Shown here piece after piece: positions 1-8,537 of a stretch of 64,000 bases of DNA. A program made the position numbers and the translations under genes. The notes below the pieces were generated by a model. That model searched no databases, was not told the DNA's origin, and saw nothing but the letters and a program-made list of their open reading frames with translations. The stretch comes from Mesorhizobium_G sp049840935 (GTDB lineage Bacteria; Pseudomonadota; Alphaproteobacteria; Rhizobiales; Rhizobiaceae): the NCBI GenBank assembly GCA_049840935.1, contig JASGJA010000014.1, positions 38,620-102,619 of the forward strand. Reading direction: 5' to 3'. The first letter of the stretch is position 1. Each line of letters starts with the position of its first letter.

Positions 1-437
1 TCGGTAACGGCCTGTTCGTAGGTGCTGGCGCGCAGATACAGGGCCGGTTTGACGGCAGCTTCGTGATTGGCGACAATTGCTGGATCGGACCGCAGGCATT
101 CCTCGATGCGCGCGATCTGGTGTTCGGCGACTATGTGGGCTGGGGGCCGGGCGCGAAAATTCTGGGCTCCGCACATAGCGCCATGCCGGTCGATGTGCCG
201 ATCATCAAAACGGATCTGGAAATTCGGCCCGTGCGCATTGGCGACTGGGCAGATATCGGGACCAACGCGACCATTCTGCCGGGGGTAACGGTGGGCAAGG
301 GCGCGATCATCGGCGCGGGCGCTGTCGTCGTGGAAGACGTGCCGGATTTTGCGATTGTTGCCGGTGTGCCAGCGCGGGTGCTTCGCATTCGCTCCAATGA
401 TGATGATGTCGAAGGTCGTTCGATTCGTCACGCCTGA
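1..437 (+). CDS. Hexapeptide-repeat acyltransferase (5' truncated by window edge)
   Basis: The frame is open from the first bases of the window, so the start lies outside it. The visible part is a left-handed parallel beta-helix acyltransferase: it shows repeated [I/V]G-x4 hexapeptide units such as IGDNCWIG, FGDYVGWG, IGDWADIG and VGKGAIIGAG. It ends in the AGVPARVLR motif typical of the acetyltransferases of the WbbJ/LacA/NodL type. These enzymes move an acetyl group from acetyl-CoA to a sugar or similar acceptor in the cytoplasm. The acceptor cannot be told from this fragment. It lies 61 bp before hisB but is probably not part of the histidine pathway. Confidence 0.8.
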   Translation, partial: GNGLFVGAGAQIQGRFDGSFVIGDNCWIGPQAFLDARDLVFGDYVGWGPGAKILGSAHSAMPVDVPIIKTDLEIRPVRIGDWADIGTNATILPGVTVGKGAIIGAGAVVVEDVPDFAIVAGVPARVLRIRSNDDDVEGRSIRHA

Positions 438-498
438 CACGCTTCCATACTGCGCTGAAACGGTCTAGAAGCCCGCTTGGACAAGCGAGGACCATGCA

Positions 499-1098
499 AT
501 GGCTGGACGCAGCGCCGAAGTGAGCCGCACGACCAAGGAAACGGACATCGCCGTTTCCCTGCATGTCGATGGAACGGGCAAGGCTGACATCTCCACAGGG
601 GTCGGTTTTTTCGATCATATGCTGGACCAGCTTTCGCGCCATTCGCTGATCGATATGACGATCAAGGCGAAGGGCGATCTGCACATTGACGATCACCACA
701 CCGTTGAGGACACCGGCATTGCGATAGGGCAGGCGCTCTCCAAGGCATTGGGCGAGCGGCGCGGCATTATGCGCTACGCTTCGCTGGACCTTGCCATGGA
801 CGAAACGCTGACGCGCGCGGCGGTGGATGTGTCGGGCAGGCCGTTTCTGGTCTGGGACGTGAATTTCTCTGCGCCGAAGATTGGGACGTTCGACACCGAA
901 CTGGTGCGCGAGTTCTTTAACGCGCTGGCGCAACATGCGGGCATTACCCTGCATGTGAAAAATCACTATGGCGCGAACAATCACCACATCGCGGAAACCT
1001 GCTTCAAGGCGGTGGCGCGCGTGTTGCGTGCAGCGCTGGAAAGCGACCCGCGCCAGCCTAACGCGGTGCCCTCGACCAAGGGCAGCCTGAAAGGCTGA
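499..1098 (+). CDS. hisB: Imidazoleglycerol-phosphate dehydratase HisB
   Basis: HisB removes water from imidazole glycerol phosphate to give imidazole acetol phosphate, the sixth step of histidine synthesis. The 199-residue protein has the usual single-domain length and both manganese-binding histidine motifs, HHTVED at residues 66-71 and HHIAE at 162-166, plus the GVGFFDHML signature near the N-terminus. It is the monofunctional form, without a phosphatase domain. It is followed after 3 bp by the DUF2628 gene and then hisH, so it heads the local histidine operon. Confidence 0.97.
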   Translation: MAGRSAEVSRTTKETDIAVSLHVDGTGKADISTGVGFFDHMLDQLSRHSLIDMTIKAKGDLHIDDHHTVEDTGIAIGQALSKALGERRGIMRYASLDLAMDETLTRAAVDVSGRPFLVWDVNFSAPKIGTFDTELVREFFNALAQHAGITLHVKNHYGANNHHIAETCFKAVARVLRAALESDPRQPNAVPSTKGSLKG

Positions 1099-1101
1099 AC
1101 G

Positions 1102-1473
1102 ATGGCAAGTTTCGTGATTATGGAGCCGCCTGCGGGCAGCAAAGCCGACACCGTTTTGGTGAAGGATGGCTTTGCCCTTTTCGGTTTTCTCGTGCCACCG
1201 CTATGGCTGGCATGGCATCGGCTGTGGCTGGAGGCGATTACGGTCGGCCTGCTGCTGGTCCTGCTCGACTGGCTCGCGCGTGGCGGCGGCTATGGTGTGT
1301 TCGCAGCGATGCTGTCGTTCGCGCTTTGCGCGCTGGTGGGGCTGGAAGGCGCGCGATTGCGGGTCGCGTCGCTGGAGCGGAAAGGCTGGCATCAGGCTGC
1401 CTATATAGACGCAAGGAACAGCGAAGAGGCCGAAGCGCGTTTTGCCTTTGCTCGATTTGGAGTGGCTGCGTGA
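1102..1473 (+). CDS. DUF2628 family small membrane protein
   Basis: A 123-residue protein with a short soluble N-terminus (to about residue 27) followed by hydrophobic segments at about 28-75, interrupted by Trp-rich turns (PPLWLAWHRLWLE), and a charged C-terminus. This matches the DUF2628 family, which rhizobia often encode between hisB and hisH. Its biochemical role is not known. The stop codon overlaps the hisH start (TGATG), so the two are translationally coupled. The position is conserved but nothing in the sequence shows a role in histidine synthesis. Confidence 0.8.
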   Translation: MASFVIMEPPAGSKADTVLVKDGFALFGFLVPPLWLAWHRLWLEAITVGLLLVLLDWLARGGGYGVFAAMLSFALCALVGLEGARLRVASLERKGWHQAAYIDARNSEEAEARFAFARFGVAA

Positions 1474-2150
1474 TGCGCGTCGCGATCATTGATTACGGTT
1501 CAGGCAATCTGCGTTCTGCGACCAAGGCGTTCGAGCGCGCATCTCGTGAGTCGGGCATCGACGCCGAAATCATACTGACGAGCGACGCGGAAGCGGTGCG
1601 CCATGCGGATCGTATCGTGCTGCCGGGCGTTGGTGCTTATGCAGATTGCCTCGCTGGACTGCTTTCGGTTCCGGGTATGATGGAAGCTGTTGACGAAGTT
1701 GCGGTGCAGCGTGCGCGTCCGTTTCTTGGCATATGTGTCGGCATGCAACTCATGTCCGAGCGTGGTCTTGAGAAGAAAATCAGCAAGGGCTTTGGCTGGA
1801 TCGCAGGTGACGTGAAAGAGATCGAACCAAACGATCAGTCGCTGAAAATTCCGCAGATCGGCTGGAATACGATAGCGCTCAAGCGAGAGCACCCGCTGTT
1901 TGAGGGAATCCCCACCGGACCGGACGGCCTACACGCCTATTTTGTGCACTCCTATCACCTCGACGCGAAGAGAGCGGAGCAGGTTTTGGCGACAACCGAC
2001 TATGGCGGACCGGTCACGGCTGCCGTGGTCGAAGGCAACCGCGCGGGCACACAATTCCACCCTGAAAAGAGCCAGACGCTAGGTCTGGCGCTCATCGCCA
2101 ATTTTCTGAGGTGGCGGCCCCAACAAACCCGCCTCTGCATGCCCGAGTAG
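1473..2150 (+). CDS. hisH: Imidazole glycerol phosphate synthase, glutamine amidotransferase subunit HisH
   Basis: HisH hydrolyses glutamine and passes ammonia through a channel to HisF. The 225-residue class I amidotransferase has the nucleophile elbow GICVGMQ (Cys88) and the His196/Glu198 pair in QFHPEKS. The start chosen is the ATG at 1473, which overlaps the preceding stop and gives the standard N-terminus MRVAIIDYGSGNL. The same frame is open further upstream, but that part overlaps the DUF2628 gene and is not family-like. It works as a complex with HisF, encoded 949 bp downstream. Confidence 0.97.
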   Translation: MRVAIIDYGSGNLRSATKAFERASRESGIDAEIILTSDAEAVRHADRIVLPGVGAYADCLAGLLSVPGMMEAVDEVAVQRARPFLGICVGMQLMSERGLEKKISKGFGWIAGDVKEIEPNDQSLKIPQIGWNTIALKREHPLFEGIPTGPDGLHAYFVHSYHLDAKRAEQVLATTDYGGPVTAAVVEGNRAGTQFHPEKSQTLGLALIANFLRWRPQQTRLCMPE

Positions 2151-2337
2151 CCCACTCGTCAGCGACCGCCAAAACCACCTCATTGGCATCAACGAAAGGC
2201 GCCAAACTATCTCCTATTTGGGCAGCATCTAAGTCCGTGTTTATCAGCCATGTGCTATCAAGTGATCCTATCCGTTAGCCAACCAAAAGCCAACCTCATA
2301 ACCAATCATCCACACTCTCTCTCAGAATACTCGTTCC
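2151..2337. other. Intergenic spacer inside the histidine cluster
   Basis: This 187-bp gap separates hisH from hisA while the other his genes here are nearly contiguous. It has lower GC than its surroundings and contains no open frame with a credible product. A separate promoter for hisA-hisF-hisE-coaA could lie here, but no -35/-10 pair stands out. Confidence 0.4.
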
Positions 2338-3102
2338 ATGATCCTTTTTCCCGCTATCGACCTGAAAGACGGTCAGTGCGTGCGCCTCAAGCTCGGCGAT
2401 ATGGATCAGGCGACTGTCTATAATGCCGACCCGGCTGCGCAAGCGAGGGCGTTTGAAGATCAGGGATTTGAATGGCTGCATGTGGTGGACCTGAACGGCG
2501 CTTTCGTAGGCGAAAGCGTCAATGGCGCTGCTGTTGAGGCAATTCTGAAGGCGACGACGAATCCAGTGCAGCTTGGCGGCGGCATTCGCACGCTGGAACA
2601 TATCGAGAGTTGGTTGGACAAGGGTCTGACACGCGTGATCCTTGGAACGGTCGCGGTGCGCGACCCGGCACTCGTCAAGCAGGCATGCAAACGCTTTCCG
2701 GGAAAGATTGCTGTCGGGATCGATGCCAAAGGCGGCAAGGTTGCGGTGGAGGGATGGGCAGAAGCCTCGTCGCTCGGCGTGATCGAACTTGGTGAGCGTT
2801 TCGAGGGAGCGGGCGTTGCCGCGATTATCTACACCGACATTGATCGAGATGGCGTACTGACCGGCATTAATTGGGAATCCACGATTGCGCTGGCGGAAGC
2901 GGTAAGCATTCCGGTGATCGCATCTGGTGGGCTGGCGTCGATTGCAGATATTGTGCGCATGACCATGCCTGACGCGCAGAAGCTGGAAGGAGCGATTTCC
3001 GGGCGCGCGCTCTATGATGGGCGCATTGATCCGGCGGAAGCGCTTGGCATTTTGCGTGGGACGCTCAAGGCGGAGCCTGCGTTGTTCGAGGAAACGAGAT
3101 GA
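2338..3102 (+). CDS. hisA: ProFAR isomerase HisA
   Basis: HisA is the phosphoribosylformimino-5-aminoimidazole carboxamide ribotide isomerase of histidine synthesis, an Amadori rearrangement. The 254-residue TIM barrel has the two internal half-barrel repeats with catalytic acids: the N-terminal PAIDLKDGQCVRLK (Asp8) and the second-half YTDIDRDGVLTG, plus the phosphate-binding loops LGGGIRT and ASGGLAS. The stop overlaps the hisF start by 4 bp, which indicates coupled expression. Confidence 0.97.
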   Translation: MILFPAIDLKDGQCVRLKLGDMDQATVYNADPAAQARAFEDQGFEWLHVVDLNGAFVGESVNGAAVEAILKATTNPVQLGGGIRTLEHIESWLDKGLTRVILGTVAVRDPALVKQACKRFPGKIAVGIDAKGGKVAVEGWAEASSLGVIELGERFEGAGVAAIIYTDIDRDGVLTGINWESTIALAEAVSIPVIASGGLASIADIVRMTMPDAQKLEGAISGRALYDGRIDPAEALGILRGTLKAEPALFEETR

Positions 3103-3893
3103 CCCTGAAAGCACGCGTCATTCCCTGCCTCGACGTTAAGGATGGGCGGGTGGTCAAAGGCGTCAATTTCGTCGATCTGGTCGACGCGGGCGATCCGGTA
3201 GAGGCTGCGAAGGCCTATGATGCGGCGGGCGCGGATGAACTGTGCTTCCTCGACATCACTGCTTCTTCCGACAATCGCGAAACCATTTTCGATGTAGTTG
3301 CCCGCACGGCGGAGCAATGCTTCATGCCGCTGACAGTTGGCGGCGGTGTTCGTCAGGTGGCGGACATTCGCAAGCTCCTGTTGGCAGGGGCAGACAAGGT
3401 TTCGATCAATACGGCGGCGGTAAAAAACCCGGAGTTCGTAGCCGAGGCGGCAGACAAATTCGGCAATCAGTGCATTGTCGTCGCCATCGATGCGAAGAAG
3501 GTTTCGCAGGCAAGCGAGACCGACCGTTGGGAAATTTTCACCCATGGCGGACGGCAGGCGACTGGCATTGATGCGATTGAGTTCGCGCGCAAGGTGGTCG
3601 ATCTGGGGGCAGGCGAAATCTTGCTGACGTCAATGGATCGTGACGGCACCAAGGCCGGTTATGACATTGCACTGACGCGCGCGATTGCGGATGCGGTGCG
3701 CGCTCCTGTGATCGCATCCGGTGGTGTCGGAACGCTTGACCATATGGTTGCGGGCATTCGCGATGGACACGCAACCGCGGTGCTTGCGGCCTCGATTTTC
3801 CACTTTGGAACCTATTCTATAGGTGAGGCGAAGGCGTTTATGGCAAAGGCCGGTTTGCCGATGCGGCTGGACTCAGACGCCGCGTCGTCATAA
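3099..3893 (+). CDS. hisF: Imidazole glycerol phosphate synthase, cyclase subunit HisF
   Basis: HisF uses ammonia from HisH to convert PRFAR to imidazole glycerol phosphate and AICAR. The 264-residue TIM barrel shows the catalytic Asp in RVIPCLDVKDGRVVKG and the second in LLTSMDRDGTKAGYD, with phosphate loops LTVGGGVR and VIASGGVG. Length and motifs are standard. It follows hisA with a 4-bp overlap and precedes hisE by 9 bp. Confidence 0.97.
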   Translation: MTLKARVIPCLDVKDGRVVKGVNFVDLVDAGDPVEAAKAYDAAGADELCFLDITASSDNRETIFDVVARTAEQCFMPLTVGGGVRQVADIRKLLLAGADKVSINTAAVKNPEFVAEAADKFGNQCIVVAIDAKKVSQASETDRWEIFTHGGRQATGIDAIEFARKVVDLGAGEILLTSMDRDGTKAGYDIALTRAIADAVRAPVIASGGVGTLDHMVAGIRDGHATAVLAASIFHFGTYSIGEAKAFMAKAGLPMRLDSDAASS

Positions 3894-3902
3894 ACGGCGA
3901 AA

Positions 3903-4223
3903 ATGAGCACTTTTTCGCTGCAAGACCTTGAGAAGATTATCGCTGAACGCGGGCGTTCGGGCGATACGGATTCTTGGACAGCAAAACTTTTCGCGAAGGG
4001 GATCGACAAAGCCGCACAGAAGCTTGGCGAAGAGGCGGTCGAGACGGTGATTTCCGCCGTGAAGGGGGATCGGCAAGGGGTGGTCGCTGAAAGTGCAGAC
4101 CTGATCTATCACTGGTTGGTGGTGCTGGCGCTTGCTGGTGTGCCACTATCTGATGTCATCAGCGAACTGGAGCGGCGCACCGCGCAATCCGGTGTTGCTG
4201 AAAAGGCTTCGCGCGGCGGATAG
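3903..4223 (+). CDS. hisE: Phosphoribosyl-ATP pyrophosphatase HisE
   Basis: HisE hydrolyses phosphoribosyl-ATP to phosphoribosyl-AMP, the second step of histidine synthesis. The 106-residue all-alpha MazG-like protein has the metal-binding motif KLGEEAVETVI followed by ESADLIYHWLV. It is a free-standing HisE rather than the HisIE fusion, as is usual in Rhizobiales. It sits in the same operon as hisA and hisF. Confidence 0.95.
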   Translation: MSTFSLQDLEKIIAERGRSGDTDSWTAKLFAKGIDKAAQKLGEEAVETVISAVKGDRQGVVAESADLIYHWLVVLALAGVPLSDVISELERRTAQSGVAEKASRGG

Positions 4224-4245
4224 CGTGCGGCGTCTGGGAGGGGAC

Positions 4246-5205
4246 ATGGACCAGCTTGTACCGGGCGAGAAATACTCGCCCTACCGCTTTTTCTCTGCCG
4301 AGAAATGGTCGCAGTTTCGCGCTGATACGCCTTTGACGCTTGGTCTGGAAGAGATCAAACGGTTGCGTTCGCTGAACGATCCGGTCGATCTGGAAGAGGT
4401 CAAGCGCATCTATCTTTCCATGTCGCGCCTGCTTTCGGCACATGTCGAAGCAAGCCAGTTGCTGTTCGAGCAGCGCCGCGATTTTCTCAACGTGCCGGAT
4501 GCGGAGAAGACGCCGTTCATTATCGGCATTGCCGGATCGGTTGCGGTGGGAAAATCGACCACCGCGCGCGTGTTGAAGGAGTTGCTGGCGCGCTGGCCGT
4601 CCAGCCCGAAGGTCGATCTCGTGACCACGGACGGCTTTCTGCTGCCGAACGAAGTTCTGCGCGAGCGCAACATGATGGATCGCAAGGGCTTTCCCGACAG
4701 CTATGATGTGGGCGCGTTGTTGCGGTTTCTCTCGGCCATAAAGTCGGGCAAGGCAGATGTTCCAGCGCCCGTCTATTCGCATCTGATCTATGACGTCTTG
4801 CCGGGTGAGTTCGTGACGATCGACCGGCCTGACATTCTGATTTTCGAGGGCATTAATGTGCTCCAGCCGGGCAAGCTCTCACCGGATGGGAAGTTCGTGC
4901 CGTTCCTTTCGGACTTCTTCGACTTCGCAATTTATATCGATGCGGACGAAGACCTGATCCACGAATGGTACATCCGGCGCTTCATGCGGCTGCGTGAAAC
5001 TGCGTTCCGCGATCCGCAGTCATTCTTCCATCGCTATTCGCAACTGTCGGAAGATGCTGCGCGCGCGATTGCGGAAGGGCTTTGGGAGAACATCAACCTG
5101 AAAAACCTGCGCGAGAATATTCTGCCGACACGTCCTCGCGCCGACCTGATCCTGCGCAAAGGCGAGGATCATCTGGTCAAGGAAGTCGCGCTGCGGAAGC
5201 TCTAG
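4246..5205 (+). CDS. coaA: Pantothenate kinase, type I CoaA
   Basis: CoaA phosphorylates pantothenate, the first and rate-limiting step of coenzyme A synthesis. The 319-residue P-loop kinase has the Walker A motif GSVAVGKS at residues 97-104, the DGFLLPN and YDVLPGE segments, and the FEGINVLQ motif of the bacterial type I family. The start at 4246 is preferred because a GGGAGGGG Shine-Dalgarno stretch lies just before it and it gives the family's normal N-terminus; an in-frame ATG at 4132 would overlap hisE. It ends tail-to-tail with the aminotransferase, overlapping by 4 bp. Confidence 0.96.
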   Translation: MDQLVPGEKYSPYRFFSAEKWSQFRADTPLTLGLEEIKRLRSLNDPVDLEEVKRIYLSMSRLLSAHVEASQLLFEQRRDFLNVPDAEKTPFIIGIAGSVAVGKSTTARVLKELLARWPSSPKVDLVTTDGFLLPNEVLRERNMMDRKGFPDSYDVGALLRFLSAIKSGKADVPAPVYSHLIYDVLPGEFVTIDRPDILIFEGINVLQPGKLSPDGKFVPFLSDFFDFAIYIDADEDLIHEWYIRRFMRLRETAFRDPQSFFHRYSQLSEDAARAIAEGLWENINLKNLRENILPTRPRADLILRKGEDHLVKEVALRKL

Positions 5206-6596
5206 CCGTTCCAGACGCCTTCGCGGCGCAGATCGTCCATCGTGCGACAGATGCCCTCGCGCAGAATCGAAACCATGTCATCAATCTGCGGTTCGGTGAT
5301 GATGAGCGGCGGTGACATAACGCACATGTTGATGAGCGGGCGAACCAGCAATCCAAGCTCATGGCAATGCGCATCAATGCGCGCGCCGACCGCTTTGTCC
5401 AATTGCAGCGGATTGCGGCTTTCCCGGTCGGCAACACACTCTACGCAGGCCATCAGGCCAAGGCCGCGCACCTCACCGACGAGTGGTAATTCCTCAAGCT
5501 TCTTGAGTTGCGACTGGAAGTAGGGCGCAACCTTGCGCGTATGAGCCAGCACACTCTCTTCCAGCAGGTCGAGATTTTTCAACGCGACAGCGCAGCCGAT
5601 AGGATGACTGGAATAGGTCAGGCCGTGACCGAACATGGCGTCTGGATGATTGGAGCGACGCAAATCTTCCATCAGTCGAGCCGAGACGACCATGCCGCCA
5701 AGCGGGAAATAGCCCGATGTAATGCCCTTGGCGAAGGTGATGATATCCGGCTCGATGCCGAACACGTCTTTCGATGCAAAAACATGGCCGAGCCTGCCGA
5801 AAGCTGTGACTACCTCATCTGAAACGTAGAGAATATCGTTTGCGCGGCAAATTTCGCGAATGCGTTTCAGATAATTGCCGGGCGGGACGATAACGCCACC
5901 GGATGCCTGCACCGGCTCGCCGACAAATGCGCCTATACGCTCCGCACCGACACGTCCAATGGTTTCTTCAAACTCCGTTACGAGAAACTGCTCGAACGCT
6001 TCGACGGACATGCCAGCAGGGCGGCGGAACGGGTCCGGTGCGCTGAGCTTGATGACCAGTTCTTTCGCGCCGTCCATCCAATCGAGATCGCGCGGGCGGC
6101 CATTGAGGGAGGCCGAAAGATAGGTCGAGCCATGATAGGCACCACCGCGCGAAAGGATCAGCTTCTTTTCAGGGCGGCCGCGCACATTGTTGTAGAACTG
6201 CATAAAGCGCAGCGCGCTCTCCACCGCAGAAGACCCACCGGTAGTGAAAAAAACATGGTCGAGATCGCCCGGCGCATGGGCCGCGATGCGCTCCGCCAGA
6301 ACGGCTGATGCCTCGTTCATCGTGTACCACGGCGTGTTGTAGGACAGCGCCATCGCTTGGTCGTACATGACCTGAGCCAGCTCCGCGCGGCGATGGCCGA
6401 CATTCGTGCACCACATGCCCGCGGGGCCGTCGATGAGGCGCTTGCCATCGCCATCGGTGATGTAAATGCCGTCACCCTCTCCTATCAGGGTTCGTGCTTC
6501 CGCACCGATAGAGCCCGCGACAGGCCACGGCTGTATGAGATGGCGCTCGGCCAGCGTTACCGTGTCGGCGTCGTCGATTTGTCTCAATGCGGCCAT
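5202..6596 (-). CDS. Class III omega-aminotransferase (PLP-dependent)
   Basis: A 464-residue fold-type I pyridoxal-phosphate enzyme of the class III (acetyl-ornithine/GABA/omega-amino) group. The PLP lysine is Lys290 in FAKGITSGYFPLGG, the cofactor-ring Asp is Asp260 in SDEVVTAFGR, and the phosphate-binding GGSSAVESA lies at about 120-128. Such enzymes move the amino group of a terminal amine, for example putrescine or a beta- or gamma-amino acid, to pyruvate or 2-oxoglutarate. Start: ATG at 6596 has a GGAGAG site at good spacing; the ATG at 6602 is too close to it. It diverges from an amine-type ABC transporter, with a TTGAA-N6-TTCAA operator between them, so it probably acts on the imported compound. 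The exact substrate is unknown. Confidence 0.88.
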   Translation of the reverse strand: MAALRQIDDADTVTLAERHLIQPWPVAGSIGAEARTLIGEGDGIYITDGDGKRLIDGPAGMWCTNVGHRRAELAQVMYDQAMALSYNTPWYTMNEASAVLAERIAAHAPGDLDHVFFTTGGSSAVESALRFMQFYNNVRGRPEKKLILSRGGAYHGSTYLSASLNGRPRDLDWMDGAKELVIKLSAPDPFRRPAGMSVEAFEQFLVTEFEETIGRVGAERIGAFVGEPVQASGGVIVPPGNYLKRIREICRANDILYVSDEVVTAFGRLGHVFASKDVFGIEPDIITFAKGITSGYFPLGGMVVSARLMEDLRRSNHPDAMFGHGLTYSSHPIGCAVALKNLDLLEESVLAHTRKVAPYFQSQLKKLEELPLVGEVRGLGLMACVECVADRESRNPLQLDKAVGARIDAHCHELGLLVRPLINMCVMSPPLIITEPQIDDMVSILREGICRTMDDLRREGVWNG

Positions 6597-6642
6597 GGAC
6601 ATCTCTCCAGATCCCCGCCAAGTCCGCTTTTCGCAAGCATTC

Positions 6643-6671
6643 TTGACAGTCGTTTTGAATAAGCGTTCAAT
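6643..6671 (+). promoter_or_regulatory. Candidate promoter of the transporter operon
   Basis: TTGACA at 6643-6648 and TTCAAT at 6666-6671 are spaced by 17 bp, matching a sigma-70-like promoter for the permease genes that start at 6802. The inverted repeat at 6655-6670 covers the spacer and most of the -10 box, the classical position for repression. Confidence 0.5.
6655..6670. promoter_or_regulatory. TetR/BetI-type operator, site 1
   Basis: The 16-bp inverted repeat TTGAATAAGCGTTCAA (TTGAA-N6-TTCAA) lies between the divergent aminotransferase and permease genes. Near-identical repeats occur at 11744-11759 and 52576-52591. Read on the minus strand it is TTGAACGCTTATTCAA, which fits the shared consensus TTGAAYGNNYATTCAA. 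That the TetR protein encoded at 10894-11655 binds it is an inference. Confidence 0.65.
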
Positions 6672-6801
6672 CAATATCGCAGAGGTTGATTTCAATTTCA
6701 ATCTCTGGATACGATCAGCACATAGCGGCGCTGCGTCGCGAGTGAGGTGGCTTCAAAATGAGAATCGCGCTCGTGCCCGAGATAAAGCCCGGAACGCTGC
6801 A

Positions 6802-7719
6802 ATGACGATTGCTGCGGAAGGGAAGCCGGATGATTCGGCGCAACAGGCTGGAAGACCTGCCCTTCTGCAATCCGAGGCCGCTCAAGGCATTGCGCTGATA
6901 AGCCCGACATTTCTTTACGCACTGGCAATGCTGGCGGTGCCGATACTGGTGACGTTCGCCCATAGTTTCTGGACGCAGAACTACATGGTGATCGACCGCA
7001 CCTTCACGCTGGAGAATTATCGAATTGCGCTCACCGAACCGATCTATCGCGACCTGCTGTGGAGGTCGCTGTTCATTTCGCTGATGGTCAGCTTTGTGAC
7101 GGTCGTGCTGGCGTACCCGATTGCCTATTTCATCTCGTTTCATGGCGGTCGCCACAAGGGGCTGTGGCTGTTCCTCATCACCATTCCATTCTGGACGAGC
7201 TATCTGCTGCGCGTGATGTCGTGGAAGGTGATTCTCGGATTCAACGGTGTGCTTAATTCGGGCCTGCTGGCGCTCGGCATTATCAGCGAGCCATCCACCG
7301 CCTTTCTGTACAATACGAATGCGGTGATCATCACACTTACGCACGCTTGGGCCGCGTTCGCGATTCTGCCGATTTTCGTTTCACTGGAAAAGGTGGACCG
7401 CACGTTGATCGAGGCTGCGACCGATCTGGGCGACGGTGCTGTGCGTAGATTTTTGCGGGTGACGTTGCCGCTCTCCATGCCCGGCGTCATTTCCGCGCTG
7501 ATGATCGTGATGATCCCAACGGTAGGCGACTACGTGACGCCGCGACTCGTTGGCGGAAAAGACGGGGTGATGATCGCCAACGCCATTCAGGCGCAGTTTG
7601 GCAAGGCGGCGAACTGGCCTCTCGGCGCGGCGCTATCAGTAACGTCGATGGTGGTCGTGACCGCAATGGCGGGCGCGACAGTGTTCATACTGAAATGGGC
7701 AGCGAGGCAGGCCCGATGA
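6802..7719 (+). CDS. ABC transporter permease, spermidine/putrescine (PotB) type
   Basis: A 305-residue inner-membrane permease of the polyamine/opine ABC family. After a polar N-terminus of about 30 residues it shows six hydrophobic segments. The cytoplasmic EAA loop, EAATDLGDGAVRRFLRVTLP, sits at about residues 209-228 and contacts the ATPase. The start at 6802 is chosen because the frame upstream overlaps the promoter region and reads non-family residues. Its stop overlaps the start of the second permease (ATGA), so the three transporter genes form one operon. Gene order and family predict uptake of a small cationic or quaternary amine. Confidence 0.9.
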   Translation: MTIAAEGKPDDSAQQAGRPALLQSEAAQGIALISPTFLYALAMLAVPILVTFAHSFWTQNYMVIDRTFTLENYRIALTEPIYRDLLWRSLFISLMVSFVTVVLAYPIAYFISFHGGRHKGLWLFLITIPFWTSYLLRVMSWKVILGFNGVLNSGLLALGIISEPSTAFLYNTNAVIITLTHAWAAFAILPIFVSLEKVDRTLIEAATDLGDGAVRRFLRVTLPLSMPGVISALMIVMIPTVGDYVTPRLVGGKDGVMIANAIQAQFGKAANWPLGAALSVTSMVVVTAMAGATVFILKWAARQAR

Positions 7720-8537
7720 GCATTGTGCGCAGACTGCTTTCGAACTGGCTGCCGGTCTATGCCGTGCTCTATGTGGCGTTCCTTTATCTCCCAATCCTGC
7801 TGCTGCCGATATTCTCGGTCAACCAGTCGGCGGTGCCGAAATTCCCACTGACCGGCTATACGCTGAAATGGTATGAAGGCCTGCCGAACACGCCGGAACT
7901 GTTGTCCTCGGCGTGGAACAGCCTGATCGTCGGGTTGTCCGCGTCAATCGTGAGCACGATCCTCGGCATCTGCGCGGCGCGTGCGATAACGCGCTATCGG
8001 TTTCGCGCACAGAGGGTAGCGAGCGGGTTGATCATGGCACCGCTGGTTCTGCCAGAAATTATCGTCGCGGTCTCAATGCTGCTTGTTCTGCTGCAACTCG
8101 GCATCGGCCTCTCGCTTTTCACGGTCGTTCTCGGCCACATTCTTATCTGCATTCCCTATTCGGTGACGGTGTTGATTTCCGGCTTCGAGGGGTTCGACCG
8201 GAGCCTTGAGGAAGCATCTGCCGATCTTGGCGAAAGCGCGTGGGGCACCTTCCGACGCGTGACACTGCCCATGGTCGCGCCCGCAATTATTTCTAGCTTG
8301 CTGGTCTCGTTCACCATCTCGCTGGACGAGTTCATTCTGGCGTTCTTCCTGTCCGGAACGGAGCCGACGCTGCCCGTCTACATCTGGGGTCAGTTGCGGT
8401 TTGCCGCCAAACTGCCGAGCGTGTTGGCGCTGGGCACGCTGCTTTTGCTGGCTTCGTTCCTGATGCTGTCTATCGCTGAAATCATGCGCCGCCGTGCCGC
8501 GCGCCGCGCGCAGAATGAGGGAGGTGTCTATGCCTGA
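7716..8537 (+). CDS. ABC transporter permease, spermidine/putrescine (PotC) type
   Basis: The second, 273-residue membrane subunit of the same importer. It has six predicted hydrophobic segments and the EAA-like loop EASADLGESAWGTFRRVTLP before the last two segments. The start overlaps the previous stop by 4 bp and its stop overlaps the ATPase start by 8 bp, so stoichiometric translation of the three subunits is expected. It pairs with the PotB-type protein as a heterodimeric channel. Confidence 0.9.
   Translation: MSIVRRLLSNWLPVYAVLYVAFLYLPILLLPIFSVNQSAVPKFPLTGYTLKWYEGLPNTPELLSSAWNSLIVGLSASIVSTILGICAARAITRYRFRAQRVASGLIMAPLVLPEIIVAVSMLLVLLQLGIGLSLFTVVLGHILICIPYSVTVLISGFEGFDRSLEEASADLGESAWGTFRRVTLPMVAPAIISSLLVSFTISLDEFILAFFLSGTEPTLPVYIWGQLRFAAKLPSVLALGTLLLLASFLMLSIAEIMRRRAARRAQNEGGVYA

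Noticed and set aside
6466..6801. N-terminal extension of the first permease by 112 residues
   Set aside because: It would cover the divergent promoter, the operator and part of the aminotransferase gene, and the residues do not resemble a permease. The ATG at 6802 is preferred.
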